The notes under the pieces were generated by a model, which had not been told where the DNA came from, ran no database searches, and was given only the letters and a program-made list of their open reading frames with translations. A DNA stretch of 64,000 nt from Streptacidiphilus sp. 4-A2 (GTDB taxonomy: Bacteria > Actinomycetota > Actinomycetes > Streptomycetales > Streptomycetaceae): contig JAAFYY010000001.1 in the NCBI GenBank assembly GCA_014284505.1, positions 3,348,001 through 3,412,000 on the forward strand. Reading direction: 5' to 3'. The translations under genes and the position numbers were made by a program. Of this stretch, positions 9,840 through 19,296 are shown in pieces (position 1 is the first letter of the stretch; every line of letters begins with the position of its first letter).

Positions 9840-10747
9840 TCACTGCTCCACCAGCAGCTGGGTGCGCAGGGCCCGCACCGCCTTGGTGAGCAGCCGGGAC
9901 ACCTGCATCTGCGAGATGCCCAGCTCCGCACCGATCTGGGCCTGGGTCATCTCCGCGCCGAAGCGCAGCGACAGGATGACACGTTCGCGTTCCGGAAGCT
10001 GCGCGACCAGCGGCTTGAGGGATTCCAGGTTCTCGATCCCCTCCATGCCCGGGTCGAGCTGCCCGACCCGCTCGGCGATGGAGCCGCCGGTGTCGCTCTC
10101 GTCGTCACCGGGCTGGGCGTCGAGCGAGCTGACCGAGTAGCCGTTGGCCGCGACCAGACCCTCGCAGACCTCCTCCACGGTCAGCTCCAGATGCGCGGCC
10201 AGCTCGGCCGCAGTCGGCGCCCGGCCCGACCGCTGCGCCAGCTCGTCGGTGGCCCTGGCCAGCAGCAGTCGCAGCTCCTGGAGCCGGCGCGGGACATGCA
10301 CGGCCCAGCTGGTGTCCCGGAAGAAACGCTTCATCTCGCCGACGATGGTCGGCAGGGCGAAGGTCGGGAACTCGATCCCGCGCTCGGGGTCGAACCGGCC
10401 GATCGCCTTGATCAGCCCGATCGTCCCCACCTGGACGATGTCCTCCATCGGCTCGCTGCGGTTGCGGAACCGCCCCGCCGCGAACCAGACCAGTGTGAGG
10501 TTCATCTCCACCAGGGTGTTCCGCACGTACTGGTGCTCGTGTGTCCCCTCCTCCAGCGCCGCCAGCCGCACAAACAGCACCTTCGACATCGCCCGGGCGT
10601 CCACCGGACCCACCGGACCCACCGGCACCGGGAGGCCCCGAAATCCGTCTCGTCGAGGTCGAACGAGGGCTCGTCCGCGGGGCACGCCGGGGAAACGTGC
10701 GCGGCCGGCTTCAGGTCGCCCGACGCGACTGCGGTCATGCGGTCCAT
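9840..10747 (-). CDS. SigB/SigF-family alternative sigma factor, frameshifted near N-terminus
   Basis: From ATG 10747 (GAGGAG upstream) the protein starts MDRMTAVASGDLKP. A frameshift near 10630, in a CCGGTGGGT repeat, leads into MSKVLFVRLAALEEGTHEHQ. Region 2 includes EDIVQVGTIGLIKAI and PTFALPTIVGEMKRFFRDTSW, typical of the group 3 SigB/F/G subfamily. The region 4 helix-turn-helix is MTQAQIGAELGISQMQVSRLL. The stop is at 9840. It heads a minus-strand set with STAS and RsbW-like genes. A SigB-type promoter motif upstream suggests autoregulation. Confidence 0.9.
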
Positions 10748-10803
10748 GTCGTTCCTCCTCGGGGCAGGCCGGGTGCTTGGAATGACACCGCCACGCGCCT
10801 CGC

Positions 10804-10828
10804 TTACCCGGCTTCTCCGGCTCCATGC
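10804..10828 (-). promoter_or_regulatory. SigB-type promoter motif upstream of the sigma factor gene
   Basis: On the minus strand GCAT, 15 bp and GGGTAA fit the Streptomyces SigB consensus GNNT-N14-16-GGGTA. It lies 57 bp upstream of the start at 10747. The motif is short, so the call rests on position and on the known autoregulation of SigB-type genes. Confidence 0.4.
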
Positions 10829-10958
10829 GACGGTTACCAAGAAATTTCCAGCAGCAGGCGGAATCCCGCCCGCAGACCACTCTGGCACAGCCAAAATGAC
10901 ATGCAACCATCGGCCACGGCATGTGAGACTCCCGCGGTGACCACTCCCTGAGCGCCCT

Positions 10959-11471
10959 GTGCCCGCGCTGAACGCGGACGAGCGCACCACCCTGACCGAC
11001 TGGCTCGACTTTCACCGCACCACCCTCGCGATGAAGTGCGCCGGCCTGGATCAGCGGCAGCTCCGCGAGGAGTCGGTGCCGCCCTCGACCCTGAGCCTGC
11101 TCGGACTGGTGCAGCATCTGACCGAGGTCGAACGGCACTGGTTCCGCAGGGTCCTCACCGGCGAAGAGCTGCCGAAGGTCTACGGCGACGGGAATGCCGC
11201 CGTCACGGACGAGCAGGACATCTCACAGCGCTACGGCAGCTTCGAGGTCGCGGCCGAGGCGAATCCTGAGCAGGCACTGGCGGCTTGGCGCAGCGAGATC
11301 CAACACGCCGACGCGAACTGCGCCGGGCTCTCCCTGGACGCCACCGGAACCCTGATGGGTCAGACTGTCTCACTGCGCTGGATCTATGTCCACATGATCG
11401 AAGAGTACGCCCGCCACAACGGCCATGCCGACCTGCTGCGGGAGCGGATCGACGGCACAACCGGCTTCTGA
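10959..11471 (+). CDS. DinB/DUF664-family protein
   Basis: 170 residues with the DinB-like four-helix bundle pattern of actinobacterial DUF664 proteins: WLDFHRTTLAMKCAGL, SLLGLVQHLTEVERHWF and HMIEEYARHNGHADLLRE. The three conserved His residues (QHLTEVERH and the late EEYARHNGHAD) form the family's metal site. Members are mycothiol- or metal-dependent transferase-fold proteins, and most are uncharacterised. The GTG at 10959 has no clear ribosome binding site. A GTG at 10937 (VTT) would join the frame if one C near 10946 is extra, so the start may be upstream. Confidence 0.8.
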   Translation: MPALNADERTTLTDWLDFHRTTLAMKCAGLDQRQLREESVPPSTLSLLGLVQHLTEVERHWFRRVLTGEELPKVYGDGNAAVTDEQDISQRYGSFEVAAEANPEQALAAWRSEIQHADANCAGLSLDATGTLMGQTVSLRWIYVHMIEEYARHNGHADLLRERIDGTTGF

Positions 11472-11647
11472 CCCGCGCCCGCCGTCCGTGACCGCACGAT
11501 CCACCTGCCACGGCAGCGACAGGTTCCCGCCCGGACTTCCCGCGAGCCGGCGATCCGGCAGGTGCCCGATGAGGAACAGTCGGTTGCAGGAGGGCCGCTC
11601 CGGCGCGGCGCACTCCGCACGCCCGGGCGGCCGACATCCTGGGATCC

Positions 11648-13316
11648 ATGGCATCCCGCTTCCCGCGCGACGACTCCGCCTCCGGGCCCGGACCGGGGAG
11701 CAGCGGCGCACTTCCCGGCGCCCCTGCCCGGCCGGGCAGGCAGGCGCAGCGGCGCAGCCTGCTGTCCGGTGCGGCCGCGCTGGGCGCCTGCGCGCTGGCC
11801 GGTGCCGTCTGGCCTGCCACTCCGGCCCGGGCCCTGACCCGGAACGGGGCACGCGGGCAGCGTTTGGGACGCGAGTTGCGCGGAGTGTGGATCGCCTCGG
11901 TCCGGAACCTGGACTGGCCGATCCGGCCCGGGCTGCCCGCCGAGCGGTTGCGGGCCGACTTCTCCGGTCACCTGGACCGCGCGCGGGCACTCGGCCTCAA
12001 CGCGGTGTTCGTACAGATCCGCCCCACCGCCGACGCCTTCTGGCCCTCGCCGTTCGAGCCGTGGTCGCACTGGCTGACCGGCGTGCAGGGCCGGGACCCG
12101 GGATGGGACCCCCTGGCCTTCATGGTCCGGGCGGCGCATGAGCGGGGCCTGGCCTTCCACGCCTGGTTCAACCCGTACCGGGTGGCGCTCCACCCCGATC
12201 CCGCCCTGCTGGCCGCGGACCACCCCGCGCGCCGCAATCCGCACTGGACCGTCCGGTACGGCGGGCCAGCTCTCCTACAACCCCGGCGTCCCGGAGGCCC
12301 GCCGTTTCGTCCAGCAGGCGATGCTGGACGCCGTCGTGCGCTATGACCTCGACGGCGTGCACTTCGACGACTACTTCTACCCCTACCCCGTCGCGGGCCA
12401 GGACTTCCCCGACGACGAGGCGTTCGCCGCGCACGGCGGCGGATTCCGCGACCGGGCGGCCTGGCGGCGGCACAATGTCGACCTGCTGATCAGTGAGATG
12501 CGCGATCTGGTGCGGGCGGTGCGCCCGGAGGCGGCCTTCGGCGTCAGCCCGTTCGGCGTGTGGCGCAACGCCTCCTGTGATCCCGCCGGTTCCCGGACCT
12601 CGGCCTCCCAGTCCTACGACGGGCAGTACGCCGACACCCGGGCCTGGGTCCGCAACGGCTGGCTCGACTACATCGTCCCGCAGCTGTACTGGCCCATCGG
12701 CGACCCGGCCGCCGACTACGCCACCCTGGCCCGGTGGTGGGCTGCCCGGATCAGCGGCACCGACACCCTGCTGTGGACCGGTCAGAATCTCGAGCTCCTC
12801 GGCAGGCCGCACCGGCCGGCCGCCTGGCAGGACCCGGCGGAGCTGTCCGCGCACCTCAGCCTGGACGCAGAACTCCCGCAGATCACCGGCAGCGTCCTGT
12901 TCCGGGCCGGACTGGTGTGGGCGGACCCGATCGGCGCCGTCAGCCGACTGGCCGCCGACCACTGGCGGCGCCCGGCCCTCGGACCCGTCCTGCCCCGGCT
13001 GGCCGGGGCGGCCGCCCCGCTCCCGCCGGTGGTGTCCGCGACCACCGACCCTTCCGGCGCGCTCCGGATCACCGTCCCGGCGACCCGGCCGGCCCGCCGC
13101 CGTTCCAGTTCGCCGTGTACCGCGACACCCCGGCACCCGCTCGGAACCGCCGCCGCCGGACCCGGACCGTCCGGTCGCCGTCCGGCCGGCCCGCCCTGCC
13201 GCTTCCGGCTCCCGGCGGACTCCGCCGCCCGTCCGCTACGCGGTGACCGCCGTGGACCGCGCCAACCGCGACAGCCCGGCCACCCGGATCCAGGCCCCTG
13301 CCTCCCCGCCCGCTAG
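11648..13316 (+). CDS. Secreted glycosyl hydrolase-like 10 (YngK/DUF187-type) protein, frameshifted
   Basis: Starts MASRFPRDD, with a twin-arginine-like [12 protein letters not shown] signal ending ATPARA. The GHL10 barrel follows: [47 protein letters not shown], then after a shift near 12262 [28 protein letters not shown] and [14 protein letters not shown]. The acidic residues in DGVHFDDYF are the probable catalytic centre. Further shifts near 13095 and 13200 affect a C-terminal Fn3-like module ([26 protein letters not shown]). These enzymes are thought to act on cell-wall or exopolysaccharide glycans outside the cell. The exact C-terminus is uncertain. Confidence 0.82.
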
Positions 13317-13379
13317 CCGGCCGACTCGGTGTCCCGCCGGAAGGCGGGGGCCTTCCGGTCCCCGCCCGGACATGCAGGT

Positions 13380-13818
13380 TCAGTTGCCGGTCGGCTCCAG
13401 CACGAAGACGGGGATCACCCGGTCCGTCTTGGTCTGGTACGCGGCGTAGTCCGGCCAGACCTCGACCGCGCGCGACCACCACAGCTCCCGCTCGGCGCCT
13501 TCGACCTGGCGTGCCGTCATGTCCTGGCGCACGGCGCTGTCCTGGAGTTCGACCTGCGGGTGCGCGACCAGGTTGAAGTACCAGGTGGGATGCTTGGGCG
13601 CGCCGCCCTGCGAGGCCACCACGGCGTAGGTCCCCTGGTGCTCCACCCATCAGCGGGTTCTTGCGGATCTTGCCGCTCTTTGCCCCGAGGCTGGTGAGCA
13701 CGACAACGGGCACGCCCCGCAGCGTCGTTCCCTCGGTTCCCCCGGAATTCTCGTACAGCGCGACCTGGTCGCGCACCCACTGCTCCGGGCTCGGCTGGTA
13801 TTCGCCACTGAGAGGCAT
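13380..13818 (-). CDS. Deazaflavin (F420)-dependent nitroreductase-family protein, frameshifted
   Basis: From ATG 13818 the protein reads [26 protein letters not shown], then [20 protein letters not shown], the phosphate-contacting part of the Ddn split-barrel fold. After a frameshift near 13648 it continues [24 protein letters not shown] and ends [12 protein letters not shown]. The full length of about 146 residues is standard. Ddn-family proteins use reduced F420 to reduce quinones or nitro compounds; the physiological substrate is not evident. The neighbouring genes are unrelated. Confidence 0.85.
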
Positions 13819-13968
13819 TAGCTGTTCTCGTCCCACTCGCGGAGGACTAAAGGCAGCTGACCTGGTGTCAGCCGCCTCGGGGCCTCGGTCCGGTCTGCCG
13901 CCTCCATCGTCCACCAGAAGACCGCGGCTCCGCAGGAGGCGCCCCGACAGCGGCGTGTCCGGCCGGCC

Positions 13969-14328
13969 TCACGAACGGTACTCGCGGACCACCTCGATCG
14001 GGCCGACGATGTGCTGGTTGAACTCCTCCAACTCCTCGGCCGGGACCCACAGCTCCAGAATCGTCTCGCCCCCGGCCTGCCGGACGGGGTAGCGGGCGAG
14101 GTAGTCGCTGTCGACCTCGAAGCGGGTCACATAACCGGCCCCGGAGGCGGGGACGTTCCAGTCCCGGGCGATGCGGATCGCATAGTCCTCGTTCAGGACC
14201 GGGTAGAAGATCGGCTGCTCCGGCAACCGCGGCGGCCAGGCACGCCACCCCGACGCCTCGACCAGCGCCAGCTCCCGCGGACCGGTCGGACGCCACAGCG
14301 TCGTCGTGGTCACCACCCCGCCGCTCAT
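13969..14328 (-). CDS. Conserved actinobacterial protein (annotated in databases as ADP-ribosylation/crystallin J1-like)
   Basis: 119 residues, intact, starting MSGGVVTTTTLWRPTGPRELAL. It contains WRAWPPRLPEQPIFYPVLNEDYA and RDWNVPASGAGYVTRFEVDSDYL, and ends HIVGPIEVVREYRS. The pattern is that of a short, well-conserved Streptomyces family whose database name reflects weak similarity rather than a shown activity. No catalytic motif is visible. Treat the function as unknown. Confidence 0.7.
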   Translation of the reverse strand: MSGGVVTTTTLWRPTGPRELALVEASGWRAWPPRLPEQPIFYPVLNEDYAIRIARDWNVPASGAGYVTRFEVDSDYLARYPVRQAGGETILELWVPAEELEEFNQHIVGPIEVVREYRS

Positions 14329-14553
14329 CACACTCTCCCCTGCGCTCCATCCGGTCGGCTGCCCACCGTAGTGGGCGCGCCGGGGCGGCGGCCAGCGGTT
14401 ATCGCGTGCGCGGCGCGGCTGCGGCGGGCCAGGGACGGCTGGAACCCCGCGCGGCCGCGAACTGCCCTCCGCAGGGCGGGTCTTGTGCCGGGCCCGCTGC
14501 ACCGTGGGGCTCGGCGGGCGCTGTCGGCGGGCCGAGGAGCCCTGCCGGCCGGG

Positions 14554-14848
14554 TCAGCTGGAGCGTACTTCTGCATACGGCCTGGACGTCCGCGAAGTCC
14601 ATCACCGGCTCGAAGGCCACCTTGGCGCCGAGTTGCTGGAAGAACGGCTCGGCGATCGCGGGGATGTCGGACGGCTCCTTGAGGTCGAAGACCAGGAAGC
14701 CGGTGCGCATGCCGTCCGACGCGCCGAAGTAGGCGGCCTCGGGCTTGATCCGGTCGAATGCCGCCTTCAGGATGCCGGGCAGGGCATTGTCCTTGATCGC
14801 CTTGTTGCCCTTCTCCGTGTCCATCTGGACCGTCATCAGCACTCTCAT
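14554..14848 (-). CDS. Small conserved protein (DUF3303-like), C-terminus uncertain
   Basis: Starts MRVLMTVQMDTEKGNKAIKD, with RIKPEAAYFGASDGMRTGFLVFDLKEPSDIPAIAEPFF, a ferredoxin-like stress-responsive barrel pattern common in actinobacteria. After VMDFADVQA near 14580 the open frame drifts into GC-shadow sequence. Skipping one base gives a stop at 14554 and the usual length of about 97 residues; the other frame runs on to 14328. The function is unknown. It diverges from the FAD monooxygenase gene. Confidence 0.55.
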
Positions 14849-14986
14849 GCCTGCCACCTTTCGTTGACCGCGGACGCATCCGTCCCCGCCCTGATCCTCT
14901 TCGCCACTCGGGGAGCGTGCACCCGGGGGGGCCATCGGGGGCAGCCCGGCCGCGGCAGGGCCGGGCACCCTTGCCAGATACCTCAC

Positions 14987-15013
14987 TGTTCATTATCTTC
15001 ATGTTCATAGAAC
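14987..15013. promoter_or_regulatory. AT-rich direct repeat between divergent genes
   Basis: TGTTCAT occurs at 14987-14993 and 15002-15008, and the second copy extends into GTTCATAGAAC. This is the only AT-rich patch in the 199-bp divergent region upstream of the monooxygenase-MarR operon. It is a candidate MarR operator or promoter; the evidence is positional only. Confidence 0.3.
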
Positions 15014-15047
15014 TTCTCATCTCAGGCTTCAGGGAAAGGAGTTGGCG

Positions 15048-16571
15048 ATGGCACTCGACGTCATCATTGTCGGCGGCGGTCCGGTGGGACTGATGAGCGC
15101 GGCGCTGCTGGACGCGGCCGGAGTGGGGGTGGAGGTGTACGAGCGCAATGCCGGGCCCAGTACCGCCTCCAAGGCCACGACCGTGCATCCGCGCACCCTG
15201 GAAGTGCTCACCATGCTGGAGTCAGGCGACGGCCGGCGGGTCGGCGACGCGCTGGTGGAGCAGGGCCGGAAGGTCCCGCACGCGCACTTCGCGGCGCTGC
15301 CGGGCGGACTGGACTACCGCGGTCTGGACACGCCGTTCCCGTTCGTGCTGATGACTCCTCAGTGGCAGACCGAGCAGACGCTCGCCGACTGCCTGCGGGC
15401 CCGTGCGGTGCCGGTGCACTACGGCGCCGAGGTGACCGCCGTCGTCCAGTCCGCGGACTCGGTGCGGGTCACCGTCGACGGCGGGACCCGGCAGGCCGCG
15501 TATGTCATCGGGGCCGACGGCGCGCACAGCACGGTCCGGCAGGCCGCGGGCATAGCCTTCCCCGGCAGCCCGCCCTCGATGGTCGCCTTCGTCGCCGATG
15601 TGCTGCTGACCGAGCCGCTGGAGCAGGCCCGCTACTCCTGGAACGCGGACGCCGGTCTGGCCGCCGTCGTGCCGCTGCCCGGCCAGGTGCACCGCGTCTT
15701 CGGCGTCGAGGCGGCCGACACCGGACTGACCGCCGACCAGGTGCGGCGCCGCCAGGCCGAGCCGCTCACACTCGACGAACTGCGGACCGCACTGGACCGG
15801 ATCTGCGGCAGCGACTTCGGCGTCCACGAGCCGTTGTGGCTCTCCCGGGCGAGCAACAGCAGCAGGTACGCGCAGCGGTACCGCGACGGCAGGGTGCTCG
15901 TCGGCGACGCCGCCCACGTGCACCTGCCGGCCGGCGGCCAGGGACTGAACGTCGGGCTGCAGGACGCCGTCAACCTGTCCTGGAAGCTCGCCGCGGAGAT
16001 ACACGGCTGGGCGCCGGACCGGCTGGTGGACGGACCGGCGGCCTACGAAGCCGAACGACGCCGGGTCGCTGAGGGCCTGCTGGCCGACACCCTGGCCCAG
16101 GACGCGCTGATGCACACCTTCAGCCCCTCCGGACAGGCGCTGCGCGAGATGTTCCGCGGCTTCATCGACCAGGGCGGCGAGGTCGCCGGGAAGCTGTCCG
16201 GCTGGCTCTCCGGCCTCGGGGTCGACTACCCGCAGCCCGAAGGGACCCACGCACTGGCCGGGGCGAAGGCACCGGACCGGGTCCTCGCCGGGGACGGACT
16301 GCTGCGCGCACTGCGCCCCGACCGGTTCCTGCTGCTGGACTTCAGCCCGGACGGCGCATACTCGGATCTCGGCTCCACCCGGGTCGAGGTGCGCACCGCC
16401 CGGCGGCACACCGGGGCGTGGGCGACGGTCCGCGCGGCGCTGGTCCGCCCGGACGGGCACGTCGCGCACGCCGTCGACTCGGCCGGTCCGGCCGCCACGG
16501 CCGAACTCGCCGAGGCGATCACGGCCTGGACCGAACCCGACCGTCCGGCAACAGGAGCACACACCCGATGA
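15048..16571 (+). CDS. FAD-dependent aromatic monooxygenase (PheA/TfdB family)
   Basis: 507 residues, intact; start ATG 15048, with AGGAG seven bases upstream. FAD motifs are GGGPVGLMSAALL (GxGxxG), GADGAHSTVRQ (DG motif) and VLVGDAAHVHLPAGGQGLN (GD motif). The C-terminal thioredoxin-like region (from about 400) is typical of polyketide and phenol hydroxylases. It uses NAD(P)H and O2 to hydroxylate or epoxidise an aromatic or polyketide substrate, which cannot be named. Its stop overlaps the MarR start (ATGA), so the two form an operon, often for xenobiotic or antibiotic modification. Confidence 0.92.
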   Translation: MALDVIIVGGGPVGLMSAALLDAAGVGVEVYERNAGPSTASKATTVHPRTLEVLTMLESGDGRRVGDALVEQGRKVPHAHFAALPGGLDYRGLDTPFPFVLMTPQWQTEQTLADCLRARAVPVHYGAEVTAVVQSADSVRVTVDGGTRQAAYVIGADGAHSTVRQAAGIAFPGSPPSMVAFVADVLLTEPLEQARYSWNADAGLAAVVPLPGQVHRVFGVEAADTGLTADQVRRRQAEPLTLDELRTALDRICGSDFGVHEPLWLSRASNSSRYAQRYRDGRVLVGDAAHVHLPAGGQGLNVGLQDAVNLSWKLAAEIHGWAPDRLVDGPAAYEAERRRVAEGLLADTLAQDALMHTFSPSGQALREMFRGFIDQGGEVAGKLSGWLSGLGVDYPQPEGTHALAGAKAPDRVLAGDGLLRALRPDRFLLLDFSPDGAYSDLGSTRVEVRTARRHTGAWATVRAALVRPDGHVAHAVDSAGPAATAELAEAITAWTEPDRPATGAHTR

Positions 16572-17154
16572 CGGCGGAAGGCAGCAACCCCAGAGTGGAA
16601 CCGAACCAGGAACAGGGCGCGGATCAGCAGGGCGCGGATCAGAACAGACAGCAGGGCGCGGATCAGGACTACGTCGACCGGCTCATCGAGGTCGTCGCCC
16701 GCAGCCACGACCCGGCCGTGACCGAGGCCAAGGCCCTGGCCTACCGGCTCCGCCGGCTCGCGCACCGGCTGGAGACCGACATCAAGCGGGAGCTCACCCG
16801 CAGGGCGTGGAACTGTGGGAACTGGAACTGCTGGGCTGTCTGATCCGCACCGAACCGGACCACCGGCTCTCCGCGGGGCAGCTCATGACCCAGTTGCAGC
16901 TGACCTCCGGCGCGATCACCAACCGGGTCGCCGGACTGGAGCGGAACGGCCTGGTCACCCGGGAGGTGGACCCGAAGGACCGGCGCTCGGTGCTGGTCAC
17001 CCTCACCCCGGCCGGGGCCCGGCGCGCCCACGAGGTGTTCGCCACCAAGACCAGCACCGAGTACGCCCTGCTCGCCCCGCTCTCCCCGGCCGCGCAGCGC
17101 CGGATCAACAACGAGCTGCGCGCCCTGCTGATCTCGCTCGAAGGCCCGGCCTGA
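16568..17154 (+). CDS. MarR-family regulator, frameshifted
   Basis: Start ATG 16568 is coupled to the monooxygenase stop. The N-terminus is low-complexity, with three GADQ-rich repeats (about 16615-16662), then DYVDRLIEVVARS. After a frameshift near 16805 the winged helix reads LWELELLGCLIRTEPDHRLSAGQL, LTSGAITNRVAGLERNGLV and the wing KDRRSVLVTLTPAGARRAHEV. MarR proteins repress linked enzyme genes until bound by a phenolic ligand, so it most likely controls its own operon. The unusual N-terminal repeat is not part of the family fold. Confidence 0.88.
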
Positions 17155-17322
17155 CCGCACCCGCGCCCGGCGCACCGGCCGCCGGGCCGGAACAGGCACC
17201 CGCAGGTGGACTGCGGCAGACTGGTGCCGTGGCCGCCTGCCCGGGGCCTGCCCGTGGCGACGCACGGACACTGACGGTCAGCCCGCTCGCAGCGGACCCC
17301 GTGGAGCGATGTCGGAGGTCAG

Positions 17323-18291
17323 GTGTTCGCCCGGTTCCGTCTGCCGCTGCTGCTGGTGGTGCTGGCACTGTGCTACGGGACGGTCGGGTACTGGCTCATC
17401 GAGGGCCAGAACCTGCTCGACGCCTTCTACACCACCGTCCTGACCCTGAGCACCGTGGGCGCGACCAACGGGCCCGCGCTCGGTGTCGCCGGAAAGCTGT
17501 TCACCGTCTCACTGATCCTCTTCGGTGTGGCGACCCTGTTCGCCGCGATCGGTGTGGGCACCGAGGTGCTGAGCTCGGGCGAACTGGGACGATGGCTGCG
17601 GAGGAAGCGGATGAGCAGGCGCACCGAACAGCTCAGCGACCACTATGTGATCTGCGGCTACGGCCGGGTCGGCCGCGCGGTGACCGAGGAGCTGAGCCGC
17701 CATCACTGCCCCGTCCTGGTCATCGAGTCCAAACCCGAGCTGCAACTGCTGCTGGAGGAGCACGGCATCCCCTACATCACCGGTGACCCGGCCGATGAGA
17801 CGGTGCTGCGGCAGGCCGGCATCGACCGGGCCACGGCCTGGTGTGCGCGGTCGACTCCGACGCGGCCAATGTCTTCATCACCCTCACCGCCCGCGCCGTC
17901 AACTCCCGGCTGCGGATCGTCGCCCGCGCGGCCGAACACCGCTCCGTCGACAAGCTCCGGCGCGCCGGGGCCGACGAGGTGCTCTCCCCCTACGGGCTCA
18001 GCGGGCGGCGGATGGCCTTGCTGGCGCTGCAACCCCGTGCTGGAGGTCCTCGACCTGCTCGACCTCGGGGCGGACGCCCGGCTCGAAGAGGTGGCCGTGC
18101 AGCCGCTGACGCCGCTGCACGGACTGACCATCGCCGAGGCGCAGACCCGCTACGCCGGGGTGGCCATCCTCGCCGTGCGCCAGCCCAGCGGCAACCTCAC
18201 CACCAGTCCGGCCCAGGAGCTGCGCCTGGGCACCGGAGACCTGGTCATCGCACTCGGACCGGTCGCCATCCTGGAGCGCATGACGAACTGA
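17323..18291 (+). CDS. Two-TM potassium channel with RCK (TrkA-N/C) domains, frameshifted
   Basis: Two transmembrane helices (LPLLLVVLALCYGTVGYWL and LFTVSLILFGVATLFAAIGV) flank a pore loop AFYTTVLTLSTVGATNGP. An RCK domain follows: HYVICGYGRVGRAVTEEL (Rossmann GxGxxG), then after a shift near 17838 LVCAVDSDAANVFITLTARA. Another shift near 18030 leads to the TrkA-C part LHGLTIAEAQTRYAG...LRLGTGDLVIALGP. Such channels gate K+ by NAD or ligand binding. The pore shows TVGATNG where TVGYG or TVGFGE is usual. The start could be GTG or a nearby codon. Confidence 0.82.
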   Translation: MFARFRLPLLLVVLALCYGTVGYWLIEGQNLLDAFYTTVLTLSTVGATNGPALGVAGKLFTVSLILFGVATLFAAIGVGTEVLSSGELGRWLRRKRMSRRTEQLSDHYVICGYGRVGRAVTEELSRHHCPVLVIESKPELQLLLEEHGIPYITGDPADETVLRQAGIDRATAWCARSTPTRPMSSSPSPPAPSTPGCGSSPARPNTAPSTSSGAPGPTRCSPPTGSAGGGWPCWRCNPVLEVLDLLDLGADARLEEVAVQPLTPLHGLTIAEAQTRYAGVAILAVRQPSGNLTTSPAQELRLGTGDLVIALGPVAILERMTN

Positions 18292-18358
18292 CACCGCCTC
18301 CTCGGCACAGACCGGCCCGGCACGCGTCACAGTCGGCCCGCGTCACAGCCGGGTCGCG

Positions 18359-19203
18359 TCACAGCCGGGTCGCGGTCCGGACGAGGTCGGCGACGGCCCT
18401 GGACCGGCTCTGCGGCGGCCAGGCGATCACGGTGGTGACCGGCGGCGCGTCCAGCACCGGCACCGCGGCGAGGTCGGCGGGCAGCTGGTCCCGGCAGGAC
18501 TCCGGCGAGACCGCGCAGGCCCGGCCGAGCGCGACCAGTTGCAGCAGCTGGGCATGGTCGCGGACCCGCGGGCCGGGGCCGGGCGGGTAGCTGCCGTCGG
18601 AATCCGGCCAGCGCGGCAGCGGCAGGCCCGGCAGCCCGGTGATGTCGGCCAGGTACACATGGGGCCGGGCGGTGAGCGGGTGCCCGGCCGGCAGCACCAC
18701 GACCTGGCCCTCCGTGCTGAGCTCCTCGGTGTGGAACCCGGCCGCCGAGTCGAACGGCCGGTGCAGCAGTGCCACATCCGCCCGGCCGCGCAGCAGCCGC
18801 TCCTGCTCGGCCGGGCCGCACAGGATGACGTCGACGGGGACCGCGCCGGGTTCGGCGGCGTAGGCGTCGAGCAGTTTCGCCAGCAGTTCCCTGGACGCGC
18901 TGGCCTTGGTGACAAGCACCAGGTCCGGACGGCCGGTCGAGGAGCGGGCGGCGCGGCGGGTCCGCCGCTCGGCGGCGTCGACCGCGTCCACCGCGGCCCG
19001 GCCCTCGGCCAGCAGCACCGTGCCGGCCGTGGTCAGCGTGACGGTACGGCTGGTCCGGTCGAGCAGCACCGCCCGAGCCGGCGTTCGAGCTGCTGGATCG
19101 CCCGGGACAGCGGCGGCTGCGCGATCCCGAGCCGCTGTGCGGCACGCCCGAAGTGCAACTCCTCAGCGACAGCGATGAAATACCGCAGTTCCCGGGTCTC
19201 CAT
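18359..19203 (-). CDS. LysR-family regulator, frameshifted
   Basis: From ATG 19203 the helix-turn-helix reads [20 protein letters not shown] and [19 protein letters not shown] frameshift near 19080 leads into [20 protein letters not shown] and a periplasmic-binding-like effector domain ending at 18359. The length is about 282 residues. It diverges from an SDR gene with a 93-bp gap holding a LysR-type dyad, so it probably regulates that dehydrogenase in response to an unknown metabolite. Confidence 0.88.
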
Positions 19204-19225
19204 ACGGCCACGGTACTCCAGATCA

Positions 19226-19240
19226 ATACCTGGACGGTAT
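19226..19240. promoter_or_regulatory. LysR-type dyad (ATACC-N5-GGTAT)
   Basis: ATACCTGGACGGTAT is a perfect 5-bp inverted repeat with a 5-bp spacer, matching the T-N11-A rule for LysR boxes. It lies 23 bp from the LysR start and 57 bp from the SDR start. Confidence 0.55.
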
Positions 19241-19296
19241 CGTTGCGCACCCTATCGGTGTTGGACCCCGCCGGGGCCAGAGGCAGCATGGTCCTC

